In this document: positions 47,971 through 59,189 of the stretch, one piece after another
How positions within the stretch are numbered: the first letter of the stretch is position 1
Layout: every line of letters starts with the position of its first letter
NCBI RefSeq assembly: GCF_020536995.1
Contig: NC_068366.1
Coordinates: 32,604,611 to 32,668,610 of the forward strand
Direction: 5' to 3'
DNA from: Dreissena polymorpha
Taxonomy: Eukaryota; Mollusca; Bivalvia; Myida; Dreissenidae
Length of the DNA stretch: 64,000 bases
Program-made: the position numbers and the translations under genes
Notes under the pieces: model-generated
Database searches by the model: none
Told to the model about the DNA's origin: nothing
Seen by the model: only the letters and a program-made list of their open reading frames with translations

Positions 47971-49996
47971 CAGGCCCGTAGCCAGGGTTTTGAAAAGGGG
48001 GTGCGAATTTTTGCCATCGACGATTGTTATTGAGCAACGAAGTGGCGAAGGGGTTGTGTGCGGGAGGGGATGTCCCCCACCTGCAATCGGGGGCTTTGGA
48101 GGTCTAGGGGGAGCCAGAAAATTTTGAAAATGAAACGTAAACTCCTGCATTCTGGTCACTTTTTAACTGTATTTAGAGACTGAAGTTATGGAACCTTTTT
48201 ATATAAAATTTCACTTTCATTGACCATACTCAGTGACTGATCGACATGAATGTGATATAACATACATGTATTTCCCACCACGTTTTTCAATAACCACATT
48301 TGTTTATCAGTCACGGATATACATAATGTTATACGGTGTTTAACACACTTTGTTAACATGTGCAACAACACATTTATAGAACGTAAAATCAACAATAAGA
48401 ACGGTAGAAAATATCATTATTTATTGGAATTTTGGAATCTTGATAAAATTGGTGTGTTTTACCATTCCAACATTCTACCATTCATAAATCGAGCAAATTA
48501 AATGGAAATATTTGACTTTTTTTTCAAAACAATTGTTAGTCTGCCAGTATGGGTAGAACCAGAGACCTAGCATTGCTTTAAACAAGCTAAAAGTGTATTG
48601 TACAACAAACACTGATTAACAAAACTGGGTCTATTCTAATCTGCTTCAATACTAAACATAAATCAAAATGGTATAACTGGTTACTTTAATTCTTTTTTAA
48701 ACAATTTTTAACAAACAAGTTATCTTTTTCGAAACGAATTTCATAAACATATAACTCTTAACGCTTTAATAAGACCCTATAACCACAAACTACTGGCCTA
48801 ATGGTCTCAAAGTCCTTAACAATGTATACGTTGAAGAAAAAATATGTACTTATTTGCCCATTATATGCTCAAGATCCGTCACAGTTGATAAACATTAAAC
48901 ATCAACGTCCACCTGATCATATGTTATAACGTTTTAAATTCATTATACTAACTGTTTAAAAGTAGAACATTCCTAGTGTCAAGTTTGACATAATTAAAAC
49001 ATTGTGGAAAGTTATGTATGTGGAGCAGAACAGATGCCATTAAGTGTTGATAAATTACAAAAAGCTACATTGCTTTGTAGAAATGATTTGTTTTCTTGTC
49101 ATTCAACAACAAAATTATCCTGTCTTGAGCATAGCTGTTATTTTTGTTGCTGGAAAACCCTTTAGGGAATCCGAAAATGGTTGTACGGGGAAACAACAAA
49201 AAGACAACGCAGGCTGTCGACAACGATGTGCACAATGTGTTATTGTTATAAATCGTGGTATAATGCAAAGTTATTAACCAGTGACTCATTAGTCTTCGGC
49301 AATAGTCGAAGGGTGTTCTTTGATTTCAGTCATTTTCGGAAGCTGACAACATTCCGTTAATAATCATCTAAAATGTATTTTCTTTTTTATAAGATTATTT
49401 ATCTTAATCAAATAGTTTTTTACGCCATTTAGATAGTAGTCGAAAAAGGTTATTGGACTGGGATTTCAACCCACAATAAGTAGGCTTCATCATTTTGTTT
49501 TGATATCTACTTAAGTTAAAGACGATGACAAAAGTTACAAAACAATCATTTAGTATCAAATATCTATAAATAATTATCGATTGTATACGGATTAGAGTGC
49601 CAGGTTAATAATTTTGCATTATACAGAAAACAAATATCCATTTATTCCAAAGATTCCGATTCAATTTTGCGGGGACCGGCTCCTAAGATCTTCTCAAATT
49701 TCGCTGTCAAAACTTCCGTTGATTTCAACAATTCTACGGTTAAAAATTGTAAATAAAAATCACGCGCTATCTTGGAAATGACTTAATCGAGAAAATAATT
49801 ATATGGTGACCTGTCGGTTGCATATTGAATACAACATTATTTTAACGCTTAAATACGAAGACTCACTGGGTTCCTGGAAAAAAAATAACCGTTTATGCGT
49901 CAAATAAAGTTTGGTGCAACTTATAGTACATTTTTTTTACTCGTCAAAAAGATTGGGTGCGAACGCATCCAACGCACCCCCACCCCCTGGCTACGA
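47971..49996. mobile_element. hAT-like non-autonomous element (CAGGCCCGTAGCCAGG ends)
   Basis: The left end CAGGCCCGTAGCCAGGG is followed by a G-rich GGGGGTGCGAA. The right end has GGGTGCGAACGCATCC and CCCCCTGGCTACGAA. The outer 10 bp (CGTAGCCAGG/CCTGGCTACG) are exact inverse repeats and the tips have diverged. CAGxxxCGTAGCCAGG is a common hAT-type terminus. About 2 kb of interior shows no transposase I can recognise. It lies between trinucleotide island 4 and copy D. Confidence 0.5.
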
Positions 49997-49999
49997 ATA

Positions 50000-50520
50000 T
50001 GTAGAAACACGGAATGCAACTTTATATGCCGTAAAACTACACCATCTTTACTGAAAACAATGTAACTCGAACCATGTTTAACGAATCAACTACACATCGG
50101 TTGTTTTCGAAAGCCAATAAAATATTCTCTCAGGAAAAATTAACATCAGTACAATTGATCCAGCAGTATTTCGATACTAGCCCTATTAAATTGACACCAT
50201 TTTAGCGCGTCTTTCGATCCGCAAGTACAAAATCTAAACCGAAACCAAGCAGAGCATTTTCATTTATGTGCTATTGAAATCATTGTTAATTTGTTCTCTT
50301 CTTCGTACGGTAAGATTGTATAAAAATTAAAAATTTAAGGAGCGTTTAAAAAATTTGTTAACGGAGAGTAACTGAAGGAAATGTTATATTGAAAAATTAA
50401 ATTGCAACGTTGGAAACATTTATCGCAAAATGTCTATATTTAAAACGGTTGATTATGATTTTTTTATATTGGATGTAGTGTTAAAGGAAACTTTGATTTT
50501 AAATATTATAATTTATATCA
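50000..50520. other. Upstream region of copy D
   Basis: AT-rich; no copy of the 160 bp promoter-like cassette is present. A first exon for copy D was not found. Confidence 0.35.
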
Positions 50521-50539
50521 GATAACATCAAGAGCGAAA

Positions 50540-51087
50540 ATGCCTACTCAACTGACCCTGTTTGAAATTGGAGTGGCGTTTCTGGTTTTGATGATCGTAG
50601 GGTTGATTACGTGCTGCATACAGCAAGGATGGTGTTCTTCGAGAGCCGAGAACTCAAGGCAGGCGAACGGGTAAAGCAACTGATTTATAATGTTTGAATA
50701 TTTTATTTGCGAGATATAATGAAAGCACTTTTAAAAGTTTCATTTTTTTAAGAATTTTAAATGTCAGTTGTGCACTTGTCCCGTTTGGTTAAAGGGGAAA
50801 GGCAACCTTTAAGGTACATACGATTATATGCCTTATCTCCTTTTTTGTTTGCGCTTAACAGCTACGACGATATCGACATACGCATCATACTCGTGCAGGA
50901 CGGCCCTACTGCTCGTCCTGGTGTTCTCGGAACCAGCAATGTGTCTACGTCACAACATTGTTCTGGATGCGGATGTCAAGTGTGGTCAATTGATGAAGAC
51001 ACTGGGCAGAACACACAGAACCAAGTGAATCCAATACGTTTCAGTAACACAGTAGAGCTGATAGAAGATATTCAATATGAGTTGTAA
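50540..51087 (+). CDS. Short-form TNFR-like family member, copy D (transmembrane plus tail, no cysteine domain)
   Basis: The model has exon 50540-50670 (preceded by an acceptor CAG at 50519-50521 and 18 nt of leader) and exon 50862-51087. Phase 2 is preserved, the donor is CGG/GTAAAG and the acceptor CTTAACAG. It gives 118 residues. MPTQLTLFEI is followed by a transmembrane helix (residues about 10-28) and CCIQQGWC, then an acidic tail. No signal peptide or extracellular cysteine domain is encoded. The exon layout and phase match copy A. The tail motif FSNTVELIEDIQYEL matches the SESVELIEAS of copy B, which ties D to the family. A CSGCGC cluster in the tail is unique to D. It is likely a membrane-anchored cytoplasmic tail that could bind the same adaptors as copy B. 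Nothing is broken in it. An undiscovered upstream coding exon is unlikely, since the frame from the acceptor is phase 0 and differs from that of copy B. Confidence 0.58.
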
Positions 51088-51232
51088 TACAAACTGTAAG
51101 ATTTATAAGCACTTAACAATCGAAATGTCTTTATTTGTACTCAATACTATTCTAAATATACTTTAAAATTGACATTGTTTCTATTCTTACTGTGTGTTTT
51201 TCAATTTCCGATCGATATGTGATACATGTACC

Positions 51233-51235
<3 letters not shown>

Positions 51236-51285
<50 letters not shown>
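51236..51285. repeat. (TA)n microsatellite
   Basis: About 24 TA units without interruption, 150 bp after the stop of copy D. Confidence 0.95.
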
Positions 51286-51289
<4 letters not shown>

Positions 51290-51339
51290 AATGTATTTTT
51301 ATTACAAAATAACATTAATAACGGATTGAAATACACTAT

Positions 51340-51900
51340 ATAGTGTTGTTTTCTCTGCGAATAACAGTTGCAGCATGAAATGGCAGCTATTATTATTTGA
51401 GTTATAAAGTCGTATGTTTAGACCACAAATTTAAACAATACAAAGCAGGCTTGTGTATTCCATTGCGTAGCAGAGAGTGTTATGGATAAAAAACTAAAGC
51501 ACTTTTATTTCTGCCTTTGTAAGTATGTTTAAAGGATGAAATATATATTATAGTAAAATGATTATAGAAATTATATTAAGGCATGCATTCGTTAACTAGA
51601 TCGTTTCCTTAGCCGGCGATGACTCAGAGACGCTTTTGAACAATCAAACCATGTCAATTTTAGTAATGAAAGACAAACTGATGTGTTCCTTGTAATAAAC
51701 GGAGAAGCCTTGCCAGAGTTCGAGCTTCAAAATCGTCATATGTTTGAATACCAGTTGGTTTTCTTTTACGTGCTACAGCAAGGAGGTAAAGTGTGGACCT
51801 GTTCGCACGATAACCACGAACCTTACATCATTAAAAGCTAATCGACTGCGGTGTCGTCCTGTTTCCTTGTTTCCTTGTTAAAACATCCTGCTCTGAAAAC
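51340..51900. repeat. Paralogous segment, partner of 42640-43280
   Basis: The same ordered blocks as described for the partner, about 70-75% similar by eye. It is followed after 350 bp by trinucleotide island 5. Confidence 0.6.
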
Positions 51901-52249
51901 CGAACTGTTTCCCTTCAAGTGTTACCATGCGCTTCGCAAGTTAAGAAGATGGTCAAATGCCACCTATATTTCACTTTTTTTATTTAACAAAACTCGTTTT
52001 CATCGAAAATCAAAAAAGCCAAATGCACACATGTAAGAGGTGATTTATATAAAAGTCCAGTGTATAACACTAGCAGTTATAGTTTTCAAGGATTTTGAGA
52101 CAGAATAGCAAAAAAGATAATATTTAAAACTTCCTTAATGTTCTTATTGCACTTTATATGCAAAGGAGCGCAAATACACAAACTGACAGTTTTTGCAAAA
52201 TGTTCATTTTCTTGCATAAATACTTTCCTGATTACTTAACACAAAAAAA

Positions 52250-53000
52250 ATGTCGTCAGCTTAAACAACTTCTTCAACATAAACAACACATTTTATCAGT
52301 GACACCAACGCCATCATTATCAAAACAAACAGCGTTGTCATCACAAGCATCAATATCTTCATGATCATCAACAAACCAAGTCGTTATTTAAAACAATATC
52401 ATTAAATCAAACGCAACAACGTCCTTACCATCAAAAACAACGTTGTCAACATTAACAGAAAACATTACGTTGTCAGTATAAAAAGGATCGAGTCTTCTTG
52501 CATAAATGTTGCAATCATCATCAACAACAAAATCACAAAGTCGTCAGCTTTAAAAACAGCAACGTAATCACCAAAAGGGTCGTCATCATTTACAAAAAAG
52601 ATGTTATCATCACAACAATACGTTCAACATAAAAAAAAACATGGCAACCAACAATAAAACAATTGTTATCGCAATTAACTGCGTCATCGTCGAGGAAAAC
52701 GCAATTTTAAATGAAAATCACAATTGTTGTCACCAACAACAACATCGTCGTCTCCCACAACAACGTCGTTATCAGCAAAAACAAAGTCGTGATAATAATT
52801 TTAAACAATGTTGTCCTTATCTACGACAAAACTTCTTCATAAACAACGTCGTCATTTTCAGCAACAAAAACAACGGTATAAGCATCTATAAGAACAACGT
52901 CGTAACAAAATTGTCTGTTTCAGCATTAACGACAGTGTCCCCTTCATCAAAAAGTCATCTACAACGAAAACAGTTTTCATTAACAACAAGGGCATCGCCA
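52250..53000. repeat. Degenerate trinucleotide island 5
   Basis: AAC/ATC/GTC triplets again (CATCGTCGTC, CAACAACGTCGTTATCAGC). A 162-codon frame (52641-53129) runs through it and is not regarded as a gene. Confidence 0.62.
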
Positions 53001-53592
53001 TTAACATCAACAAAGCTATTAATTATGAATCTCCAAGTTATTAATCTTTTGCGTAATAAACAGTGGCGAACTTTGCTAAATTCATTAAGTGTATCTGCAA
53101 GAAATAGTGTGAATACAGGTATGTCATAACACACAAGTTTAAATGTCAGACTTATATTGCAGATCATTTATTTAAAAGCAGCTTATATTGAAGCACTTGT
53201 AAATTATCAAGATTGCACAGTCTAGGTACATGTTCTTGTTGGTTTGTGCAAATGTTTCTGTATATTAAAACATTAATTTTGCCGATTGGTAAATATGAAC
53301 TATTATTTAATTACAATATGGTGTTCATTTAATCATTCAAATTATATTAAATATCGATATATAAACCGCAATATACTTTTTAAAAATGGATCATGATTAT
53401 TTATTTAACACGCTTAAACCCAAGTACTTTTGCCAGGTGATCTCTTATGTAAACAATATGAGTTTATATTGAATACTAACGCCGATAGATTCATGATTAA
53501 TTGTCAACTGATTCGCGCTTAAACGCCGGTGTTTCAATGATACAAATACCGATAATGACTCGCCTTGAGGTCACAATGTAATAATATTTGTA

Positions 53593-53906
53593 ACAAGAGC
53601 ACCGCATAACGGGTGCCGACGCTCGGCTGCGGGTGCAGTTTTGGATAAATGAAAGTTTGTCAGAATATTGTTTTAGAGGTCATAGTGACCTTGACCTTTG
53701 ACCTAGTGACCCCAAAATGGGTGTGGCGTGTAGAACTCATCAAGGTGCATCTACATATGAAGTTTCAAAGTTGTTGGTGGAATCACATTGATTTTAGAGC
53801 CAATGTTCGAAAGGTTAACAAAATGTAAAGGTTTTAGCACGACGCCAGAAGACGAGCTGGCTATGACAATGCCTCGGGTTTTCTCCGAAAACAGCCCAGC
53901 TAAAAA
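53593..53906. mobile_element. Pearl-like element, short copy (AAGAGCACCGC family)
   Basis: It starts AACAAGAGCACCGCATAACGGGTGC (hairpin GCACC/GGGTGC), then GCTCGGCTG. It ends CAGCCCAGCTAAAAA after hairpin CCTCGGGTTTTCTCCGAAAAC. The inverted pair GCTCGGCTG/CAGCCCAGC has one mismatch. One TGACCTTGACC unit is inside. It shares its 5' end with family 1 at 14098. Confidence 0.6.
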
Positions 53907-54848
53907 TGAAAGTGAATAGTGTATCTATAAATTACGGTGGCATAAATGGGACATATGAACATAGTCTTTGATGCTGCAAAAATCTTGTTGGTGGTAATGT
54001 GGAAATTGTTGTTGTAGGAGATCTTGAACAATTCAAAATCAACTGTTTTAAATATAGACATTTTGCAATTAATGTTTCTAACGTTTGACAAAATTGGATA
54101 TTATATGTCAACAAATCATTTCCTTAAGTTACTATCCGTTAACATAATATTTTTTAACGCTCCTTAAATTTGGTTTATTAACAATGCGATCAACAACTTG
54201 TATCACTAAAGCAAAAGTTTTTAAACTTTGCCCTGATACGATAGGGATTTCCCGAAGGATTCGTATTGTAAAGTATATTGAAGGTCATAAAAAAAAACTG
54301 TTAAATTCGCTCTGTTTGGCCATATAGAGGGTTTGTATCGTGTTCTCGATTTGTTTTAAAATCTCTTTCTCTGATTTAACTAGAAATTGTATTCGCTGTG
54401 GGCCTACAAGTTGCCACAACGTAGGCTACGATTCATGCGTTCGTCCACCGGAAGTACGCACGGGGGCGGACACTCTATGTCATTCGTGTGAGGATCTGAC
54501 TCGATACGGGGAAACTAGACATGGCGACGTATTGTACTGCATAGGTAATATTTCACATTTTTATAACGTTCTCTTTATGTTTAAAGAGAATCTAGGACCA
54601 TTACATGTTCACACAAGTACTTAAAAGTACTAAAAATGATGTTTCGGACATTTTCAAAGGTTAAATACAAGGGTTTCATATTTTTTTCAGCTAAACATGA
54701 ATGTTCATTATCAATTGAATAATTTGAAATCAATGCAATTATTATTTATGTAATATATACAAGGCATTGTAATCTCAAAAACCGAACATGACAGCGTCTC
54801 GTATTGGAAAAGGACAACATTATATATTTGTGAAGGGAAAGTAAGTAT

Positions 54849-55355
54849 TTAAAGGGATCTTTTCACGGTTTGGTAAATTGACAAAATTGAAAAAAGTTGT
54901 TTCAGATTCGCAAATTTTCGGTTTAGTTATGATATTTTGTAGAAAACAGTATTACTGAACATTTGCCATGGTCTAATATAGCCATAATATGTATCTTTTG
55001 ACGATTTAAAAACCTAAAAATTATAAAGCGTTGCAACGCGAAACGATTGAATAATTTGGAGAGTTCTGTTGTTGTCGTTTAAATTTTTGAAACTACGAAA
55101 ATTGCTTATATAACGTATAAAATACGCTTTTTATGTAAGCTTGGCAGGATAGCTCAGTTGGCTAATGCGTTTTTACTTCAGGATTCTGGGGGTCACTGGT
55201 TCGAGCCGTGCTGCGGGCTACTTTGTTTTTCCTTTTTTAAATTTTATTTTTGATGTTTTACTGGAGCTTTAAAATTTAATGTTTACATTTATCAATATAA
55301 AGCATTTAATGACAAACTTCAAAACATGCCAAAATCTGTGAAAAGGCCCCTTTAA
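54849..55355 (+). mobile_element. tRNA-headed inverted-end element, copy 3
   Basis: Ends are TTAAAGGGATCTTTTCACGG and GAAAAGGCCCCTTTAA. The tRNA-like unit (55142-55220) is shorter than in the other copies, having lost about 15 bases of the extra arm, and has A box TAGCTCAGTTGGCT and B box GGTTCGAGCC. It inserted in the intron of relic C. Confidence 0.7.
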
Positions 55356-56040
55356 TAGTCCTATCTAGGAATGCATTGATCAGAACAAAATATTAGAGAT
55401 CAAATAGATCTTCAGCTAATTTTGTATTTGGGTTAAATAGTCCTTACTTTCATATTAAGTTGGCTCTAATGTGACATAAATGAACACTACAATTGACTGA
55501 TATAAATTTCTAAACTCATCAGGACACGTACATTATTTTATTTTTGTTATGGTGACATTAGACCTAATTTTAGTTTGTAACTCATTCTCCATTTGAATTT
55601 CAGATTGTAATCTGTTAGTATAAATTGAGTGTCCTTTTTCTGTTTACGCCTAACAGTTACAAGACAAGAATAAACGTTTACATATTTTGACAGATATCAA
55701 CATGGTTGTTTGCGGTTTTGTTTTAATTTATGAATTTAAGCGCTACTGAGGTAATGAGGCGTAAGGATGCACCTTACTGTTTTGTGTGTTAATGTACATC
55801 CAAGTTATAATTTTTCTCAGTGCGTTTTACGCATTGTGCACGTAGTTTTATAGTTTTCGCTTTAAAATGGGATATTCACTCAGTCGATATCTTCGTTGCA
55901 TACGTCATTGCTAAAATATTTGTTTTCATTTGTAAGTTGTGTTGGTTCGCTATGAAACATTCACTTGTTCATATCACAACTTTTCTTAGTCTACTCAAAG
56001 ATGTCGCTTTGATTAAATAGTTTTGTAAACGCTATGGCAA
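55356..56040. other. Intron of relic C, nothing recognised
   Basis: AT-rich sequence between the tRNA-headed element and the transmembrane exon relic; no other feature. Confidence 0.4.
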
Positions 56041-56548
56041 CTGTATTACCGACGCAATTAAACAGGCAAGGAAACTGGCAGATGTAAACACAATTACCGA
56101 ACTGGTATTGGACTCTTCTAAGCTACACTTTTGACGCTTTGTATGACACTGGCAGTGGTTCTATTCGTAAGCTGGAAGGAAAAATGACTACAAGTAAGTT
56201 GACGAAACAAGACCTTACTGCGCTTGCACATGATGTTAATAGTGCTTTGTCCCTTCAAGTTTTCCGGTATCATTTGACAATATGTACTTATCTCCTTTTT
56301 CTTTACTCACTTTTTAGATCATTTGAGAGTCTGAATCGAGTTAAACCGATTCGAAAACAGTGTCTTATTCAGAAAAAAAAGCACACAAGATACAAATAGT
56401 GACTCAGACGAGTTAACAAACATTACGAACAGGGAATCACATGTTATTATAAAGGAAATACATCTAATAGAATGTCGCGATGGTCGACACAACAATGTTC
56501 CTCCACAGCAGGTTGATAGCGGAGAAATAAGTATAGGTTTCCGGTAGC

Positions 56549-58460
56549 CCAAAACGGAAACAATGGGGGCTCTAGAATGAGATGGTTGACTTGAGCAAGT
56601 TATATGTAAATAAAATTTGCATTATTGGACATTAAAGAAGCCTGTCACTAAAAGAAATGTTTTGTTATTTGTGAGTGTTTATGAACATGATGTTCAATTT
56701 GAATTTAATTGACTGTGTAACAGATTTGGGCATTTATGAATCTCAAATTGAATTTCTTTAAACAAGCAACGGATTCAACAGCTCAAGTAAACACAATGAA
56801 TTTTTTTTTACATTTTGCTTTAAAATAAACTAAACAATACGCATCGCGATTCGAACCGGAGTTTACAAAATCACCGGGCTAAGGAGTCTACAAAAATGTT
56901 GTTGAAAAAACCCATGACTTATGTGACCTCTTGAGACTTTAAACACAAATGTCTTTACAAAACATGAATTAATGGAAAGTGATTTACAAATCACAAATTT
57001 CAATCGTAACTAAGCCATTTCGGTAAGGCACATACTCTTGCAACCCTGCCTTGTATAGAAGCCTTCCTATCAATCATTTCTACAAAAGTTTAAAATAAAA
57101 ATACATTTAATTATAAAATTGATATAATTTATGTTATTTAGTAAATACATGTTCTTAAATACTTATAAATACAACTAAAGGCGAGGCCAATTTTGAGAAT
57201 TCCATTTTCTCCTATTTAATAGGCAGTCCTTTTTTAACCCAATGTGATGTATAAGTTCTCAGAAAGAACAGGGCCATCATGCTTAATTCAGCTGCTCTGT
57301 GTACACTGTATGCAATTCGACGTTTTGATGTTGGCTTTTTACTTCATACTAGGGATTGCATTGAATAGGATAATTGGTATTCGAATATTCGGTTATTAAA
57401 TGATTCGAATATTCGATCGTCAAATATTCTATATATTTTTTTACAAAGGCTGGTAATTTATACCACTGTGCAGTGGACAAAGCTGCTATAAACGTATTAT
57501 AAAAAAAACCGGCAATGGCATACCCGAATATACAACATAATATATTACAATTCATTAGATGTACACGAACATAAGCAATACGTGTCTGAAAGTTAACATA
57601 CAAACAGTCTTACTTCATCATGGAATTTTATCCGTTTGGCTCTAGTGGACGCGCTTTTATTACGTTTACTCACTTAAAAATGTCAGTTCTTTTACGTATA
57701 TGTATAACAGCTACGCAATAATAGTTGTTCAACTGATGAAAATTTCAAAGTATTCAGATAGCAAGAACTTTTCGAATGATTTATTCGTTGCCAACCCTTA
57801 TTTGTAAACCATGTTTAATGCTTAACAGTTGACACTTTATACCTTTCTTTGATTATAAGAAATATGTTCAAGATCGCTTTTATTAGTTCCTCTGGTACAT
57901 ACATTTTGAACAAATAACCTCCCTCTTTCGGCATATATATGCCTGTCACTAGTATTTCCATTGCTTAGATTAAGCACACACTTGGAGTCAAGTTCTTAAG
58001 AATATAAAACATATGAATTTTTCACGAGCCCTACCGACACGTCCACACGAGTGTACATTCTCAAGAAAATGATATAAACGGCTTTTTATCGCACGCGTGT
58101 CAAAGACATGTGAAAGGAGTATCGCAAACTTCATGAACATTCACACATTTTGTAGATATGCGTTTTATTGAAAAACGCGCGCACGCTTCTATGATTAAAA
58201 TGTAAGGCTGGTGAACAAATAGTAATTTGGGTAAAGATTAGATCACTCGACCCCTTCAGCTGATAACCTAAATCCACGGAAGAGAGGTCGAATACTTTTG
58301 TAACAAAAAATAAATTGTCATGAATGTTTATTATTGATAAATGGTTAACAATTAACTGTCAGTTAATGTAATTATATTATGTTTACATTATTTAATTTAA
58401 TCCATTTCCATGGTACCAGCTATGCGTTGGCGGTATAACATTTCGTGGAAACGTTAACAG
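56549..58460. other. Intergenic, no gene supported
   Basis: Around 57365-57425, ATTCGAATATTCGGTT and GATTCGAATATTCGATCG form a short ATTCGAATATTCG repeat. No exon or element boundary is recognised elsewhere. Confidence 0.35.
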
Positions 58461-58471
58461 ACTTGGGTACG

Positions 58472-58508
58472 AAGAAAGAAGTATAATTATACTTCCTTCT
58501 TCGTATGG
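58472..58508. repeat. Short perfect-like palindrome
   Basis: ACGAAGAAAGAAGTATAATT is followed at once by its near-exact inverse ATACTTCCTTCTTCGT, giving about 18 bp arms with no spacer. Confidence 0.7.
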
Positions 58509-58667
58509 AGTCTATATTTACAAATTACGATTTGTCTATAAATAACCAAGTTGGAAAGTCACGATGAAAATTACGTTGTGTTTAAAAAAAATATATCAAA
58601 ATTAGGTAACCCACGTTCAACTACGGTGGCATAGAGGTGACATTCACTCCTTTTTTTTTAAATTGCA

Positions 58668-58740
58668 CTCCTCTTTTTTCTATCTCGTGGCCACGAGTTA
58701 GCTATGTCGTGGCCACGAGATAGAAAAAAGAAAAGTGCAA
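58668..58740. repeat. Inverted repeat built on CTCGTGGCCACGAG
   Basis: TTTTTTCTATCTCGTGGCCA and its inverse TGGCCACGAGATAGAAAAAA flank a GTTAGCTATG spacer. The CGTGGCCACG core is itself palindromic, giving nested symmetry. The following 100 bp (to about 58850) repeat AAAAGAG(C/G)GG and CTATCTCGAGATCCCGAG. Confidence 0.68.
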
Positions 58741-59038
58741 AACTAAATAAAAGCGGCGTGCAATTAAAAAAGAGCGGAGCAGTAAATAAAGGCAGAGTGC
58801 ATAAAACAAAAGAGGAGAGAATTTTCGCTATCTCGAGATCCCGAGTTAGTCAGCCAATCATGCATAAAATAAGACCACTCTTCGAAAATGCACTTCGCTT
58901 AACAAAATCACAACATATAAATTAAACGTTTCAAACGTTATAGCGCTTGTCAAATTGACTAATATCATTTTTGAAATACTATGCTTGAGTCATCTTTGCA
59001 ATAACGAGGGAAGTTTATTCAAAACATAATACATATAG

Positions 59039-59184
59039 GATCTGGCACGAGTTGTCATATCATACCATATTTTATTAAACGAGTTCAGGAATTTTGTTAG
59101 TTGGCGAGCCTGTGGCGAGCTTACTAACGAATTTCCTAGACGAGTTTAATAAAATATGGTATAAAATGACAACGATTGTCAGAT
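59039..59184. mobile_element. Foldback (palindromic) element 2
   Basis: Arms of about 70 bp: the left contains CATACCATATTTTATTAAAC and TTGTTAGTTGGCGAGC, the right GGCGAGCTTACTAACGAA and GTTTAATAAAATATGGTAT. The spacer is only a few bases. Its structure is like that at 9141-9305 but the sequence is unrelated. Confidence 0.65.
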
Positions 59185-59189
59185 CTTTT

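Larger units (their letters stand above)
54384..56548 (+). pseudogene. TNFR-like family, copy C (all four exons recognisable, decayed)
   Basis: Exon 1 (54384-54544) follows a TTAACTAG acceptor. It encodes CIRCGPTSCHNVGYDSCVRP and EVRTGADTLCHSC, then ends DVLYC at a GTAATA donor in the same phase as copy B. Two of the eight cysteines (the sixth and seventh) are gone, and no ATG or signal peptide precedes it in frame. An exon 2 relic (about 54764-54840) keeps ACAGCGTCT and AAAAGGACAACA. An exon 3 relic (about 56050-56193) keeps LTLCMTLAVVLFVSWKEK only after a shift of frame. The tail relic (about 56318-56548) starts FESLNRVKP, shifts frame, and ends RDGRHNNVPPQQVDSGE, retaining a full PxQxxD TRAF-type motif (PPQQVD). 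With missing start, shifts and cysteine loss it is most likely a pseudogene. An insertion (54849-55355) lies a few bases after the exon 2 donor. Confidence 0.66.

Noticed and set aside
51236-51285. TA run as a regulatory or centromeric signal
   Set aside because: A plain dinucleotide microsatellite; nothing around it supports another role.
52641-53129. 162-codon + strand frame, the longest in the window
   Set aside because: Its Asn/Gln/Val-rich content comes from the trinucleotide island; the part beyond the island has no recognisable feature.
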